Positions 38,601-51,910 of a stretch of 64,000 nt of DNA are shown here, piece by piece. The stretch lies in assembly GCA_003342815.1 (NCBI GenBank), contig PTEX01000234.1:49547-113546 (forward strand), in the 5' to 3' direction. Under the pieces are notes generated by a model, which saw nothing but the letters and a program-made list of their open reading frames with translations, had not been told where the DNA came from and ran no database searches. Made by a program: the position numbers and the translations under genes. The DNA is from Eudromia elegans. Lineage: Eukaryota > Chordata > Aves > Tinamiformes > Tinamidae. Each line of letters begins with the position of its first letter. The first letter of the stretch is position 1.

Positions 38601-41600
38601 TGATGACTAGTAACAGACAAGTTTTAGTAGTAATATTTGTCAGTTAGAGTTATTTAGCGTCCCAAATTCACATTTCTCTCTATCATCCCTGTAACTGAAC
38701 TTGTAAGGAGTTGTTTATCACACTGTCAAGACCAGTTTGAGATGGAGTTGAACCTGAAACCTTGAATTCACCATTTCTAGACCACGTGGGTGTTGAAGCA
38801 ACTCTCTCCTTCTGTTTCAGTGTAGCAATATTGCACTAAGCTATGGTCAAAAAGAGGAACAAAGATAAAATCAATGCTAAAAATGTCCACAGAGAGCAGA
38901 GTGTTTGGGGTGTGCTAAGTAATGTAAAGTCCAGGTAACTTCTATAGAGTGACCCAAATCTTTTGAGAAAGAGCATACGAACTATGTCTTAGCATGGCCA
39001 AACGTAGAAGGAGAGGGATGTACATTTTTACCCTAAGTACGGGATGGGGCATCGTTCTCATGAAAGAGAGTGATGGTGAATATGACTTTGGGCTATTGCT
39101 GTTAGTGTTCTAAATATGAATTTCCTAATCTTGCATACTAGTAGTGGTTTGGTTTGGTTTTTAATCAAGATTGGCTTTTGTTAGAAAACGCCTGAGCAGT
39201 GAGCTTTCTACTTCCAAGGGTATATCTGGGCAGGGAACTGCTGGAAAAGACAGAGTCACAGCCCTGTTGTGTAGCACTGTAGGTATGTCGTGGTGCCAGC
39301 TGAGATGCAGGCTGTCAGAAACTGGATTTTGAGCCTTATTTCAGAAAGGGGCAGAACGCTTTCTAATGAAAGGGCAAAGTTTAGGATCTGAAGTGTTTGC
39401 TTTATGTGGAAGCGTGTGGAAAGTACAAGGTACAACAAATGCTTTAGGGAATTGCCTTGCCACTCCTGGCTCTGGATTCACGTAGCTGTTGCACAATTTG
39501 GAGTTGTTTCTGTCACGTAAACACCTCAGCTCAGGAAAGCCATGCTAGCCCATGTTCTCAGCTAATGGTACTACCTGGCTTCTCCTGTTCATCACACCAA
39601 CAGCTATGGCAGGTCAGATCATCCAGGAGAAGCAGCAGAAAAGTCAGAAGGGTTAAAAAAAAATCCTCTCCAAGAAGCTTTGTCTTCTGGAGATTTACAA
39701 TAGGGTAATTTTACTGTGCCCAAATTCACTTATTCATCCCAGATAGAACTATCTCAAGGGAGAAGGAATCAGCAATCATGGTCTTCTAAGAAGCAGCGTG
39801 GAATGCATCAGTTTTACAAGAAGACAGTGAACATTTACCACTGGACCTCCAACTGCTGGTTGAGAGCCCTATTAAAATGTACTACGAGAGTTTTCCAGAA
39901 CTTCAAGTTCTTTTTCAAGGCCTGTGTGTTTAACTCTTGGGGCCCAAGGCACTTTGGCTGGTTTCTTACTACAACATTAGCATCCAAAATGTCTGCATAT
40001 CCACAGATGAAACCACTCTGTCTTATCATGCAAGATGTGCTAAGCAGATAAGCAAAAGGTTATCTGGAGAAAGTGGCTTGACATTAGTGAGTGATGTGTC
40101 AGATGCAGGACATGAAAAAGAAAAATATAAGGAAAAAAGGTTGAGTTGGGAAAAACTAGATACGACGTGTGTCTCTGGAAAGCAGCGTGTATGAGACCTG
40201 CTTTTTAGAAGCTCTGTGCTTTCTGTTCCCTGCTATGCCAGTTTCTGTGTGCCAGTTAGCCATTCTGCAGCTTTAATTCTTCCACATCAGTGAAAGGGAC
40301 CTTGAAAGGGGATTGAATGGGTTGAACTCCTTGGCTGTTCCAGAAAAGGAGTGAGGGCTTTCACTGTAGCAGCTGGGTAAGAAGGGGAATTGATTGGGCA
40401 AGAATGTGAGGAATGGGAATGAGATAAAGAGAAGGTATGATGGGATGGAGAGTGTGAGGTCAGCAGGGTCAGAGCCTCTGGGTGCTCTGACACTCTGCTG
40501 GAGCAGGACCACAGCTCATCTCGGGAGGCTGGCCACCCAGACTTGCCTGTGCCTGTCCCCAGGTCCTACCGAAACAAGCAGGTCCTCCCCACAGATGCAA
40601 ATGGGAGTTAAATTAGCCTCCTAGGGAAGCACCCCTGGGGTGATGATATCTACTCCAGTCATTTTTCAACAGCTGGCGGGCTTCAGGCAACAGCTGTCTT
40701 CTTGCTTTTCACACCTCCATGGTCTTATCTCTACCAGCTTCTGCTTTTGGCCCCTATCAGCCACCAAATATATTAGGGGCTTGTCAGAGAGAACAGTATG
40801 AGGTAAAGAGAAAAGACATGATAAGAAATGTTTATGCAGAGAGATGCTTCCATGAGATACTGCTCTAGCTCCTGAGAAAGATAGGCAAGGTCTAACAGTT
40901 TGCACTGAGGTGGTTTGTGTCCTTCCCCCTTTATAAGAGCATTGAAGGGTTACAGCTCTGCCACTAACCCCCAATCTAGTCTCTGTGCACGCTGGTCCTA
41001 CTGAGTCTGTGCAGAGCCACCGGATGGATTGGTTGGAGAGCACGGGCGGCAGTGCAGACTGTGCAGGCCACATGCCTAGTCACAGGCAATGGCTAAAGTG
41101 GCTAATGCGAGCCAGGTTCAGCTAAGGCCAGCTTGTGAGTGAGGACCTGGGCACAGCGCGTGGCAGGGAACGAATGTGTCGGTGTGCCTGTAGCTGCTGC
41201 ATGTGCCCTCTCCTAGGAGGTCCTCTCCTGGGTTCTTTGCTTTATCCTGGACTTGCACCTAGCAGCATCTCTGAGGATTTCTATCACTTGCTGATGGTCG
41301 GGGGATTCAGCCCCAACGTAACAGGTATAGCTATGGGCATCAACTCTCTTTGCTACCATTCTCCATGGAAAACTCCATGAGTTCACAGATGAGATGCTAC
41401 AACATTTCAAAACCTCAGATCTGGAAATCCTCAAGGATTTGTCCTCTCTAAGGATTAAACCTCTCTGGAAGCTTTCTCCTACTTCAAGTGCAAAATACCT
41501 GTATCTGACCGTGTTTCTGTGATGTTTAAGGAAAACAGTTGCTAAACAGAAGCACTGCGTTACAAGACAAATCCTGGGAAGGAAGGAGAGAGGAAACCAA

Positions 41601-42254
41601 AAATGTGTGTCTGGGAACGCTCTGTTTCTAAATTACATGAAACAGGTGCAGAGCCAAATGGAGCAGAGGAAAGTGACAGGGAGAGTTTTCCTTCACTGTG
41701 GGGGCCATAAATCCACCGTCCACAGATCTGGGAAGTGCCTGAGTGTAGGAGAAGTCTGCTGCAGCACCAGAATTGGCAGGGCAATGTGTACTAAAGTTTT
41801 TTCCCTATCTTGTTAATCTGGAGGAGTGTGGTTGTGGAAAGGGATGCAAATGGACTTCGCTGCTCTCAGCTGCCAAATAAGCCCTTGAGGGAACTACGGG
41901 TTATAAACAGTTCCATGGTAGAAATCACCTCAGCTGACTCATCAGGCGAGAAGTAGAGAAGATGCCACTTTGGATTCAGTTACTCACTTGTCTGAAATTT
42001 CTTTTGTGATAGTTGCATAAAATGATGGAGTAAAAATGTCTTTTTTTTAAAGTATTTTCCTTAAAAAAAAAAAATCTATTTTCTTTTTCCAATCTGCTGC
42101 TCAGCTCAAGACTTGTGGTACAGAAATCTGTGGCCCCTCAGGTCTACGATGTGATAAATTTCAAAATTCTGATAGATTCCCAAAATGAAAAACAGTAGAA
42201 AGAGAAAACACGAGGCTACAGTTGAAAGGGGTTGTGAAGGATCTTCCAAGGCAA

Positions 42255-42830
42255 GAGAAGCCCAATGCTGGGATTCACTTACTAGCTTTTTGGCTCTCTG
42301 TGTGGAGTGGGTTTCCTGGACTATGACTCAGCCAAGGGTTAGTGTTAATGTTGAGGAAAAATAGACAGTGCTGAACTATGGCTGCTGATGGCCAGAAAGG
42401 ATCTGCCAAAGGAAACTGGGGGCTGCAAAATAAAATTCCTTTGAGGAATCTTTAGTCTGGGGAAAGGCTGCTTTAATCTAAAATTCAGCACAGGTTTATG
42501 GTTAGAGTTAGGGTTGAGAGAAAAAAAAAAACCCAATCTAGAGCTGCTCTTGGATCTCTGCTGGAAAAGGGCTGCCAAAGAAACTGAGGGCTGCACAAAG
42601 GTTTTGCCCGTGAGGAATTCTTAGTCTTGGAACTGGCTGGGATGTCTTGTGTACAGTTTAACCTCGGGTTAGGGTTAGGTTTGAGGGCTGAGAGAAAGGC
42701 CAGAGCTTTTGGGAGGACTGCAAATAATTCCCCAAAGTAAACGGAGGGCTGATGTCAGAACTCTCCTCCCAGGCTTATTGAGTCTCTGGATGGATTGGGA
42801 CCCTGCAACAGGAAAGCCAAGGACAAAAAA
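42255..42830. repeat. Decayed tandem repeat, period about 158-170 bp, with telomere-like words
   Basis: Three full and one partial diverged units follow each other. Landmarks recur in register. ATCTGCCAAAGGAAACTGGG ends a unit at 42420, GCTGCCAAAGAAACTGAGGG ends the next at 42590, and CCCCAAAGTAAACGGAGGG ends the third at 42748. GAGGAATCTTTAGTCTGG (42443) and GAGGAATTCTTAGTCTTGG (42612) recur near the start. A GGTTAG-rich block recurs at 42336-42353, 42500-42516 and 42666-42682, ending in the form GTTGAG or TTTGAGGGCTGAGAG. This is an old minisatellite or segmental tandem duplication, and I do not recognise it as a named family. Confidence 0.8.
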
Positions 42831-43791
42831 AACCCTAAGTTGCCAATTTACTAATTCACTTCACATTGCTCTTTTACTTCTGACTCAGAATTGCCATTTG
42901 TGATACTCAGTGTAATTTTCCAGGGTCCTGGCATCTTCTATAACCTGCATCATGTCTCAGCATTTGTTTCCAAAAGGAAACGCAGCCACTGTGTTTGGTA
43001 TATACCAAGTCTGCTTAAAGTTCATACTGACTGATAACATATCCACTCTTTTTTCCTCACTTTTCCACTAATAATCTTGACTTACTATCAACATTGCCTC
43101 TACCCCATCCCCCCTCTGCTCTCTGAAAACACACTGAAATCTAAAGTTTCAGCCATTCTAGGAATCTCTCCTGATTCTTTTTTTTCCAGTCTCTGAGAAA
43201 CCTGATCCACCAGATGGGTGGGAGAGCTTATTGTTTTTTTGTCTGACATCTGGATTTCATTAGCAGACTCATGCATGCTGAATCAGGAATGGGAGCTCAG
43301 GAGAAAGCAGATGAGAATTAAAATCATGTTTTTTTTTTTTAAAGGCCCATTCTCCCCTCCAAGTTTGCAAACAAACACAGAAGGTGAGTCATGGTTAGCT
43401 CAGCATAAGCACTGCAGCCTTTAAAATTTACACCACGCTGGATGTCACACCTCAAGCAGCTACAGGGGAGACCATTGTATTATTTACTTGTAGATGCCAG
43501 CATTATCCCAAAAGGCCTTCCCAACAGCTTCCCATTAACACCATCACTTTTCAGGTTTACTGTAGGAGTCTTCCATCTCCTGTTTAAATAAATTCAGTAT
43601 AGTACGAAAGAAAATAATTATCAGAAACCAATCATGCAATTACACTTAAGACTTGCTCCTCAGGAGGCTGCTTTTGCTAATATCAGTAAGAGGGGGAATT
43701 TTGTGAAAGTTTAGCAGGCAGCAGTAGAGGTGTTAGTGGGATCCTTACAGTCGCAGTGTTGCTAATTACCACAGCCTTCATTGTGATAGAG

Positions 43792-43831
43792 TTATTACTA
43801 CAAGCAGTAGAATTATTACTACAAGCAGTAG
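43792..43831. repeat. 21-bp tandem duplication
   Basis: TTATTACTACAAGCAGTAGA is repeated immediately with a 21-base period (TTATTACTACAAGCAGTAG again from 43813). It is a small local duplication without further copies. Confidence 0.9.
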
Positions 43832-46800
43832 CTATTTGCCAGTCCTACATGTGGTGCTCGGCAAACAACTCAACCCCTTTGCACGATTGTTAGATCTTGT
43901 CTTTTTACTGAGGCTGGTGGTCGCAAGTGCAGCACTCATCTTTACAACCCGTCCTGCTCCCCTGCCCCCTCCAGCACGGTGTCCTCTGCCTCCCCTGCCA
44001 CCAAGGCTACGCTGCCTGCTCAGAGAACGCTGTTTCCCACAGGCACCCTAGCGCAAAGGTGGTAAATGGAGACGACAAGACGCGCTTCTCTGGGAGGAGA
44101 ATCAGCTACAAGCACACGGCATGGTCACAGTAGCAGGCAAGTGATACAAACGCTTGGTCAGCACTGTGAGATATACTGGCACACTCTAAAACCAGAGTCA
44201 TCAAGTACATTTCACCTGCTGCGGGCAGATAACCAACCACTAGAGCGGAGGGATGAAGCAGCAATGGGACGAGATGAATAACCATTCTCAAGAGAATCAG
44301 GAAAACACTGGGCCTGATTCTCCATTTTCCCATGCCTTGTGTAAGCACTTTGACAGTGGGAAGTGGAGCATAAAATCCAGTGCAGAGAGAACGGGAGTGC
44401 TTGTCCTCATGCGATGGGTCACGGAGAACCAGGCCCAGGCACACCTGAAGTTACAGGGAGACTTTTGGCTGGAAGAACATGATTCTTGCTAAAAATAATG
44501 AAGCCAACACCCTGGGTTTAAGTGTTTTGCCTTTTAGCTCTAATCTATTAAACCTGCTTAACCAAGACTTGAAGAATCACTTCCTAAGGAAGTGGAGGCT
44601 TGAATTTTAATTTGAGAATACAAAATGCAGGCCTGCAATTACTACTTTTAAAACCTTTTATTTTAAAAAACTATTTAAACCAATGTCATCTTTTTCTTCT
44701 CTCAGTTTCTTGGCTAGGACTTAGGATGCACAGGTCCTCAGAATGGAGTCTTTCTCCCTCCCACAATTCTGCTTTCTTGCATTTTCTCAATTGTGCAATA
44801 CAGCATTTGGGAGTAAGAATAACACAACTGTTACACAAAGCTCTTTCAGAAACCATCTCTCCTCTTGCAAATTCTTCTTAGGGTCACTTTTTGGCCTGTG
44901 TAAAGAGAAGTGATGAAACCCCCGAAAGGCAACGTTTGGGAGGGTGGGTAGCTGAATGGGCCCCTGGATTGGGTGTTCTTGGCTGCCAGATGCTGCAGCT
45001 ACACTGGCTCAGGAGGAAGTATTGATTTTGGCCGGGCAATAGCAGAGTTTTATCTATAGCCATACACCTGCAACAAGGCTTAAAATTAGAACTGGACTTG
45101 AAACCAGCACTTTGTAAATGAAAACCTTGAACCTAGGAGATTTTCAGGTTTACTCTGAACTCACTTGCAAAATTACAACTTGAGACTAAGCCTAAATCTA
45201 GTCAAACTCTGTTCTTTCTCAGCAGAATAAGAAAGTTCTTGTTTATTGGGGTCAGTGGGAAAGGTTCTGCTGTACTCCTGTGTGCACTAATGTGCACACG
45301 GAGAATGACTTAGCACTGAAGAGAATGGAGTATCTTCTGAAAAAATTATCTCAAATCTGAGGACGAAGTAGTAAACAGGATTATTGTATTACCTCTGAAA
45401 GGGCTGCTGCTAATAACAATAATTTGGTGCTTACTATGGCTGGGCATGAAAGGGATTTATTTTTCTTTTTTCTCCCTCTAATTATCATATGAACTTTTTA
45501 ACTTTCTGCCATGTGGAGAAAATTTGCAAGAAAAACCTATTCTTTAAGAGGAAAACAAAACAAAACAAAAAATCCCACAAGATTCTAAGATGTTGGTAGT
45601 TAATTTGAAATAAATTATTCTGTTCATGACAGCATTTCTGTCTGCGGACTGAAGTTCAGCTCTTTCACTTTGACAGCTGGCTATACTATGATTCACCTTA
45701 TACATCTTTCCAACATAAATATAGTGAATTTTTGTGTGGAGTCAGAGCTAGTGTTTCCAGAATATAAAGAGAAAAAAATATTGCCCAAATGATTGCTTAA
45801 TTGTACTAATTTTCAGGAATCAGCTATTTTTAATGACTTTGAAAATATTAGGAATGGCACTTGTTTCAGAAATCAAAATAAACAGAGTTGCTGCTCTCAT
45901 CTGAATTTGAAAGAAAGTTAGTGTGACCTGTAACTCCAATTAGCTTTGAAGCCAACATGTGTTCAAAGTTTCCAAGTTTGGTGTTTCAGCAAACTCAATA
46001 GACACTGTCCTTTCCCAGGTGTGCACTGAGTGGTGCTGCTGCATCAAGGAACCTGCAGCCAGTTTTTATGCCATCTTCTCTGGAATATCTTTACTTTAAG
46101 GCTATGTAGGTGTCCTACTGCTGTTCCAAAAAGCTGCTTCTCTCTCTTCTGAAGCATATATAAAATTCTATAAGTATGAGCATTAGATTACCCAAGCAAC
46201 TCTCTTCACACCTGATAGTAGACCTGCTTTATAGCTGTAAAATGGGCCACAGTTAAATATATAGGCTCCTTTTGCCTTTACTGACATACACCAGTAAAGC
46301 ACCAGTATCTGTGGTTAGACATCAAAAGGGAAATGGAAGAAGCTTGAGTTACCTTTACTATCCTAATTTCTTGAGGGAGATGAAGTAACAGGAAGGAAAA
46401 GCAGGGCTGACTGGTACGTCTTGATAGGAGGAAAAGGGAGTGGATTTGCCCCGTACGGACTGTCCTGGGACAATCAGAAAAGTAAGGAAAGTTACTCCTG
46501 CTGCCACTCGCTGCTGCCAGCCAAAGTTGTTGCTCTGCCTTTGGTGCTTCGCTCTCCCTCTTCACTGCTGTATGTGTTTGCCACCTTCCTCCCCTGGACA
46601 GTGCATTAAAAGGGAAAGGGAGGGAAAGACAAGTCGGTCCACTCTCCTGTCCACTCTCCACACCAACCAGAGGACATAACATTACCTGATGTTGTCCCAG
46701 CCTCGACTTAGACCTTGTTGTCCACCTCTAATTATGCATAGGAATCACTAGAAAATTTGTTTTCTGCTGATTTATGAGAATTTGGGAAATGAGAGTCTCT

Positions 46801-47059
46801 TAAGGCAAGGAAGGAAAGTTGAAATATTGATATATTTGGTAGATGGGAATAATTCCAGAATTTCAAACTGGAAATGCCAGAATATAAACACTGATTTTAG
46901 CAAATAAATCTTATGAAACATTAAGTGAAATGTTTCTTCTGCTGTTGATACCCACTTAAAACTTGTTTTTGCTCTTTGGTGAACCATTTTGCTAAAACAT
47001 ACTTTTTCTAGAGAAAAATCCTTTCAAAAAAAAAAAAGTGATTTGATTGACTATCCAAA

Positions 47060-47205
47060 TTAGTCAACACTGAATTCTGGTAAAGCTTTTTAGGGCTTTG
47101 TCCAATCAGATCTTAAAAACTTCTAAGCATGGAGGGAGATTCCACAACCTATATTTCATGCTAAACCCAAATACTCTGCTGAGGTGAGAAAACATGATTC
47201 ATTTC
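47060..47205 (-). mobile_element. CR1 LINE 3' end fragment, inverted
   Basis: Read on the minus strand the segment gives TGTGGAATCTCCCTCCATGC, then TTTTTAAGATCTGATTGGAC, then AAAGCCCTAAAAAGC. This is the typical CR1 3' region (the family pattern is tGTGGAATCTCCATCCtTGG...TTTTCAAGA...GGACAAAGCCCT). Only about 150 bp is recognisable, and there is no reverse transcriptase part. It is a typical 5'-truncated, old insertion, in the opposite orientation to the 18.3-kb copy. Confidence 0.7.
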
Positions 47206-50200
47206 CTCTTTCTATTGCTACTTTGTTATCAGGGTGAATGAGGAATTCATAAACTAGAGTGGTTTTGACCTAGTAGCCCTTTCTCTACCTTATCTGAAAA
47301 TCAGCTTGTGGGAGAGCTGGAAAGCAGACATTGCTTCCCCCCTTGAGGGAAACACTTGCAGCATTGGTTTCCAAGCTAAACACTTAATTATGGTTTATCA
47401 GGAGGTTTACTGCAAACAGCAACATTATGGCAGTGCAACGGCCATGTGCACTCTGCTCCAAGGAAGCTGCTAAAAGTCTCTTAGTGGCCCACACAGGGTT
47501 AAGATCTGGTCTGTTATGCACAGTTTTAAAATAAAAATTAGGTATGTCTAAGATAATTAGTTGTATTATTAACATGTACAATAGAAACAACAATAGAAAA
47601 AAATATGTCTGGGAGGCACTTTGGACAGTTCTCCTGCTTGTCACAAGGCAGGACAAGTTTTCAGCTGTGAAAATCTTGATATCTTTGTTTATCCTGTTCT
47701 GATAGAAATGGTCCTTAGACTTCCTAGGCAAAATGGTACATGCTGCTAGAAAGATCTTTCTAAGCTTCCTTGAGCGAGTTTAAGTCATTAGCAGTGGATC
47801 TGGAGAACCAAGGGGTTAATATATATATAAACATATATTTTAAAGACAAAACCTATTTTAAAGATACAGAACTGAGTGGCTAGACACAAATGTATTTGTT
47901 TTCCATAATACCTCATATCCTTTGAAAACAGTTGCATATAGCTCAGATTCATGGGGTTTTTTCCCTTGTAACAGAGGCAAACAAGTCCCTGTCAGTAAGA
48001 GTCATTCAAATCCATGGTACTGTTCCAGAGATGAATTTAGCTGCTCTTGTATTTTGTTATATATCCAGTATTACCACTATATGTGGAATAGTAATTTTGG
48101 TGATTCAAATACCATTTGACTTGTAGCAAGCATTGCACTGTCTGGATTCTATTATTTTCTAACACTCAGAACTAAGGGAAACGAAGTACAAACAATCCAG
48201 ACCTCACAGCACTTTATCCAGTGCTCACAAGTACATTTGTACATTTGCAAAATGGCACCATATAGTTTCAGGATCCTAAGAGAGTGTCCAGCTGACCCCT
48301 CATCCTGTCACTGCGTAAGAACACAGGTGTTTCAGTTTGCTGGAAAGCAGTTTTCCCATCACCTTTGTATCTGTGCTAGTAGGCATATATTTCCACGAGC
48401 ACACACACGTATAATGTAAAATTGGGAAATACGTGAAGTAACAGCTTAATATCTCCCAGGAGCTGCACGGAATTGTTGCAGGGCATCAGGGGTCTGCCCG
48501 TGTGACTGGGATGATGTGTTTCGCAGAGCCTCCAGGATGCGAGTGCCTTGCCTGGGTAGAAGTTTACACTAATTGTCAGCAAGATTTTTCCTGACATCTT
48601 GGCACTGATTGGGATTGGACAGGTCTCCTTGCCCAGCGTGCAGCACAGCCCAGCTGGAGCCACGGATTTTTGGAGGGATGAGTCCTGCACACGTTACAAA
48701 AGAGCTCACAAACCCGTGGGTGAGATGAGGACGGAGAGACAGGCGGATGGAACTGGTGCTTGGCAGAAACACCAGGTACAGCAGTTTGGCTGGAAATTTT
48801 GAATACAGAGTTGCTTTGCTGCAGCTCTGAGCTTGGACTCGACCAGTAAAAACTTTGCTGTTGCCTTTGCCTCGAATACATCACTGCCTAAAACAACAAG
48901 AGGAAGGACATATCTAATAAATACTGCCTAGGATCTGCAGTATTTATCTGCAGAAATCCACAGATTTCTTTTCCAGTTAGGATTTTGAACCATATGAGTG
49001 GTTCAATCACTTACCAGATTCTCTAAACTAGAACTAGGTGTTTTATCCACAAATGTCCACACATACTTTATCCAGCTCAACACAAATACATTCTGTAGAG
49101 CCTGTAGTAGCACAAAAGGAGGTAATGTTCATTCTTGTTGGTTTTAAAATTAGAGGATGCAGTGATAACAGTGGGTTAAAGGAGACAGTGTAACTTTTTC
49201 AGGAAGGTCAGGTGTGAATTTCTACATCTGGGAGATAAATTTCATGAAGAATCATATAACATAACTATTACTCGCCCAGAGCTCATCGTTATTTGTCCTA
49301 GCACAAGGACTGAAACCTGCAGTTATAACACATGTGTAAGATGTAGATTGGTGCAGGACGTTGAAGCACACGAAGAAGTTTGGGAAATCCTTATATGTGT
49401 ATGTTTGTGTGTCAGGCACCTGGCCACCTGTAAACAATAAGATAATAACAATGCTCTCATTTCTTGCTATTTAAAAAGAAAAAAAAGTATGTTGTATACG
49501 AGATAATATTTTAAATGAGAGTTTGAGAGCATTAAGTTTAAGAGCATTGATTTTGACTTTAATTCTCCATTCTTCAGTTTGTGCAAGACAGAGTTTTGCA
49601 TATGAAAGAATATTAGAGACGTGAGAAGACACAGTAACATCAAAACTACCTAAACTCAAAAATTATTTCAGAGGAAATGCAGATATGCTATAAAGACAAT
49701 GCTAAAGATAAAAAGGTGCTGTGCTTTTATATACATAATAATTGCAACATGAAGAAACCTCATGTACAGTTTCTGCTATTGTGTGCAAATATGAAGTAAT
49801 GAGCTCTAGTCATAACATTGCTATCATTTCTGGTATTTCTACAACAGAAACCACACTGACTGCCACTACAGAGTGCACAAACTATTTAAAGACAAACTGC
49901 AGATACTTGAGATACTGCAATACTAAAGCTCTTTTAAAAAAAATTTAACTTTCTAAAATACGATGCTCACTTAAGGAATAATGAATAAATAAGGGAAACG
50001 TTCATGTTTCTTGAAGGCATAAGTGTGCCCTTATTCAAAGAACAAAACCAAATCCAGAAGTGGTGGCTAGATGTAGCAGAACAATTAAAGACTGGCTAGC
50101 ACATGCTTATGCTAGAAATCACCATTAAAGCATCACAGATTTCATATCACCCTTTCCTTATGTATGACACAAAAATAACTTTGGATTCAGAGGCACAGGC

Positions 50201-50279
50201 ACGCGCACATATGGAAAAAGGCACAGGTGAGATCTAGTCTGAGATGCCCAATCTACTAGTTGTCATGCGTGTCCAAGCA

Positions 50280-50412
50280 GATGAAAAGCATATGAGTGAG
50301 CAGGAAAACTGCGAGTCCACCTTGATGAGGAGACCAGGAAAACCTGATGAAAAGCATATGAGTGAGCAGGAAAACTGCGAGTCCACCTTGATGAGGAGAC
50401 CAGGAAAACCTG
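50280..50412. repeat. Perfect 66-bp tandem duplication
   Basis: A unit beginning GATGAAAAGCATATGAGTGA and ending GGAGACCAGGAAAACCT is present twice head to tail (50280-50345 and 50346-50411, with the next G also shared), with no mismatch between copies. The flanks differ at once on both sides. The period is divisible by three, so the duplication is open in more than one frame, but there is no coding context around it. The identity points to a recent duplication, a two-copy minisatellite, or an assembly duplication. Confidence 0.95.
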
Positions 50413-51753
50413 CCCCAAGCAGTTCTTCAGAATGAATGCTGCGAGAGGGTACAATTGCACTCTATAAATACACCCCGAGATAAACACCGTGGCCCAGCTA
50501 TTTCAGTGAAGGACAATGTTAGTATGAGAACAAATGGATATAAAGCAGCCACAAGTTACATTTATTCTGGAAACTAGAGTGTTTCTCATTATCACAGGAC
50601 TTAAGTTCTGGAAGGAGCATTACACAACACCAGCAATGAATGCAAAATATTAAAATGCTTTTCAACTAGAACGTCATCAGTTTGTGACAGGGCCTGGGTG
50701 ATATAATTGCCTGTAATTGTAGAGGACTGGGCGCAGATGCCTCTCTTTCCTTGCTGCATAGTTACTGGCTTATAAGCCAGCTATGAAGTATGCTCTGTAA
50801 GTACAATTTTTATTTCCTGGTTCTCTGGGAAACTGAAAACTTTACCAGTGAAATCATAGTTCATATGTAAAAACTACACAGGATGTGCAATATGTAAGTA
50901 AATTATTCTTCCTATGCGAACCTTAGGGGATTTGGGGGGATTTCCTGAATTCTTGTGGATATGTCTTTAATTTTCATTAATTGTTTTTTAATGTCCAATG
51001 CCTTAAACTGTGAAAGTACCTGTGAAACACTGCATGTGCTCCAGCACTGTTGATGCCTTCATGTGGGACCAGCTGTGCAGGCTCCGTTTCGGTGTGTATT
51101 GCTCAGTAAGGGGCCTGTTACACGCATTGGATTTTTACACAGCACCGTCATCCCTCATGCATTTCAGCACTGTATTTCCCTGGTAAGCCAATTCAGTAGT
51201 TGTAGTTCTAATCCCCATGTTAAGTAGTGTGGGCTGTTACATGGTCCTAGCTTTATGTTTTACTCTAACATGCTAAACAAAGTACATTAAACACTGAAGT
51301 ATACAAACCAAGGATTTTTTATCCTTCTAGTAAGGAGAACTTTGTATTTTTTTTTTTTCCCAAACAGAACACCGTTTCACTCAACATACTGAAAAGTAAA
51401 ACTATTTTCAAGTGCACATTCAAGTCTTCAAAATATACATGTGTTCCACAACTTCCATAAAAAATAATAAAAGATATGCAGCTAAACTCCACAAATTAAA
51501 AGGCTTAGTCTATGCTTAACAAAGGTAGGAATGCTCTTAGTTAAAACTCATCTGCCATTAGATGTGATTTCATGATGACTTTGCTCAGCTGGCAAATTCT
51601 CTGCTGCCTGTGCTTTGGTTTTTGTATGTCTGACCTCCTCAACTGCTACAAGCTCTTGTGAGCTCTCTGTGGGTGGATTTTGCTGGGAGTCACACAGTAA
51701 GAGGGTGGGAGGTTGAAAGGGCACTCATGGAGTGTGCACGTTTGTGTTTCCAG

Positions 51754-51910
51754 GACACCAGCAGGACTTCCTTTTCCCTGGCTGCTGGATAGGGCGCCGC
51801 TGGAGCAGGGAAAGTTTAAGGCAGCAGCACGAGTGCATCCTGCTGACCCTTGAGAGGGTGGTGCGAGCTCGCAAACATGCCTTGGAACCTCGGAACGAAG
51901 GCGCCAACCG
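51754..51910 (+). other. Candidate antisense exon (157 bp), product unknown
   Basis: On the plus strand, TTTGTGTTTCCAG at 51741-51753 forms a good acceptor, and GTATGTGC from 51911 a good donor. The segment between has about nine CpG dinucleotides (for example in GGCGCC and GTGCGAGCTCGC), far more than its AT-rich neighbours. One frame is open throughout: two bases of a split codon, then 51 codons reading HQQDFLFPGCWIGRRWSRES and later ECILLTLERVVRARKH, then two bases. I do not recognise the peptide. The length is not a multiple of three, so a coding exon would join introns of different phase. It lies about 600 bp from ZCCHC24 exon 2 on the opposite strand. A non-coding antisense RNA exon, an exon of an unplaced gene, or an accidental splice-like CpG-rich element are all possible. 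Confidence 0.4.

Larger units (their letters stand above)
19071..42254. other. Unique non-coding stretch
   Basis: It holds the MIR at 21.1 kb, three CpG-enriched patches, the 30-bp duplication and the poly-T tract listed separately. The remainder is AT-leaning sequence without recognised repeats or exons. The segment 19081-19205 directly after the CR1 may still belong to a decayed insertion but could not be matched. Confidence 0.5.
42831..51753. other. Unique non-coding stretch
   Basis: It contains the 21-bp duplication, an inverted CR1 3' end and the 66-bp duplication listed separately. A perfect 8-bp-arm palindrome (GTGTGCAC-TAAT-GTGCACAC, 45280-45299) lies in between. I found no exon of a known protein. 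Confidence 0.5.

Noticed and set aside
43951-44050. Cysteine-rich GC-rich frame (CLPCHQGYAAC) after a CAG
   Set aside because: It looked like a zinc-ribbon exon but lacks a donor and any match to ZCCHC24 exons 3-4 or another family.
50244-50487. Repeated 22-residue peptide encoded by the 66-bp duplication
   Set aside because: The period is divisible by three by chance. The flanking frames close quickly and the opposite strand is open too.
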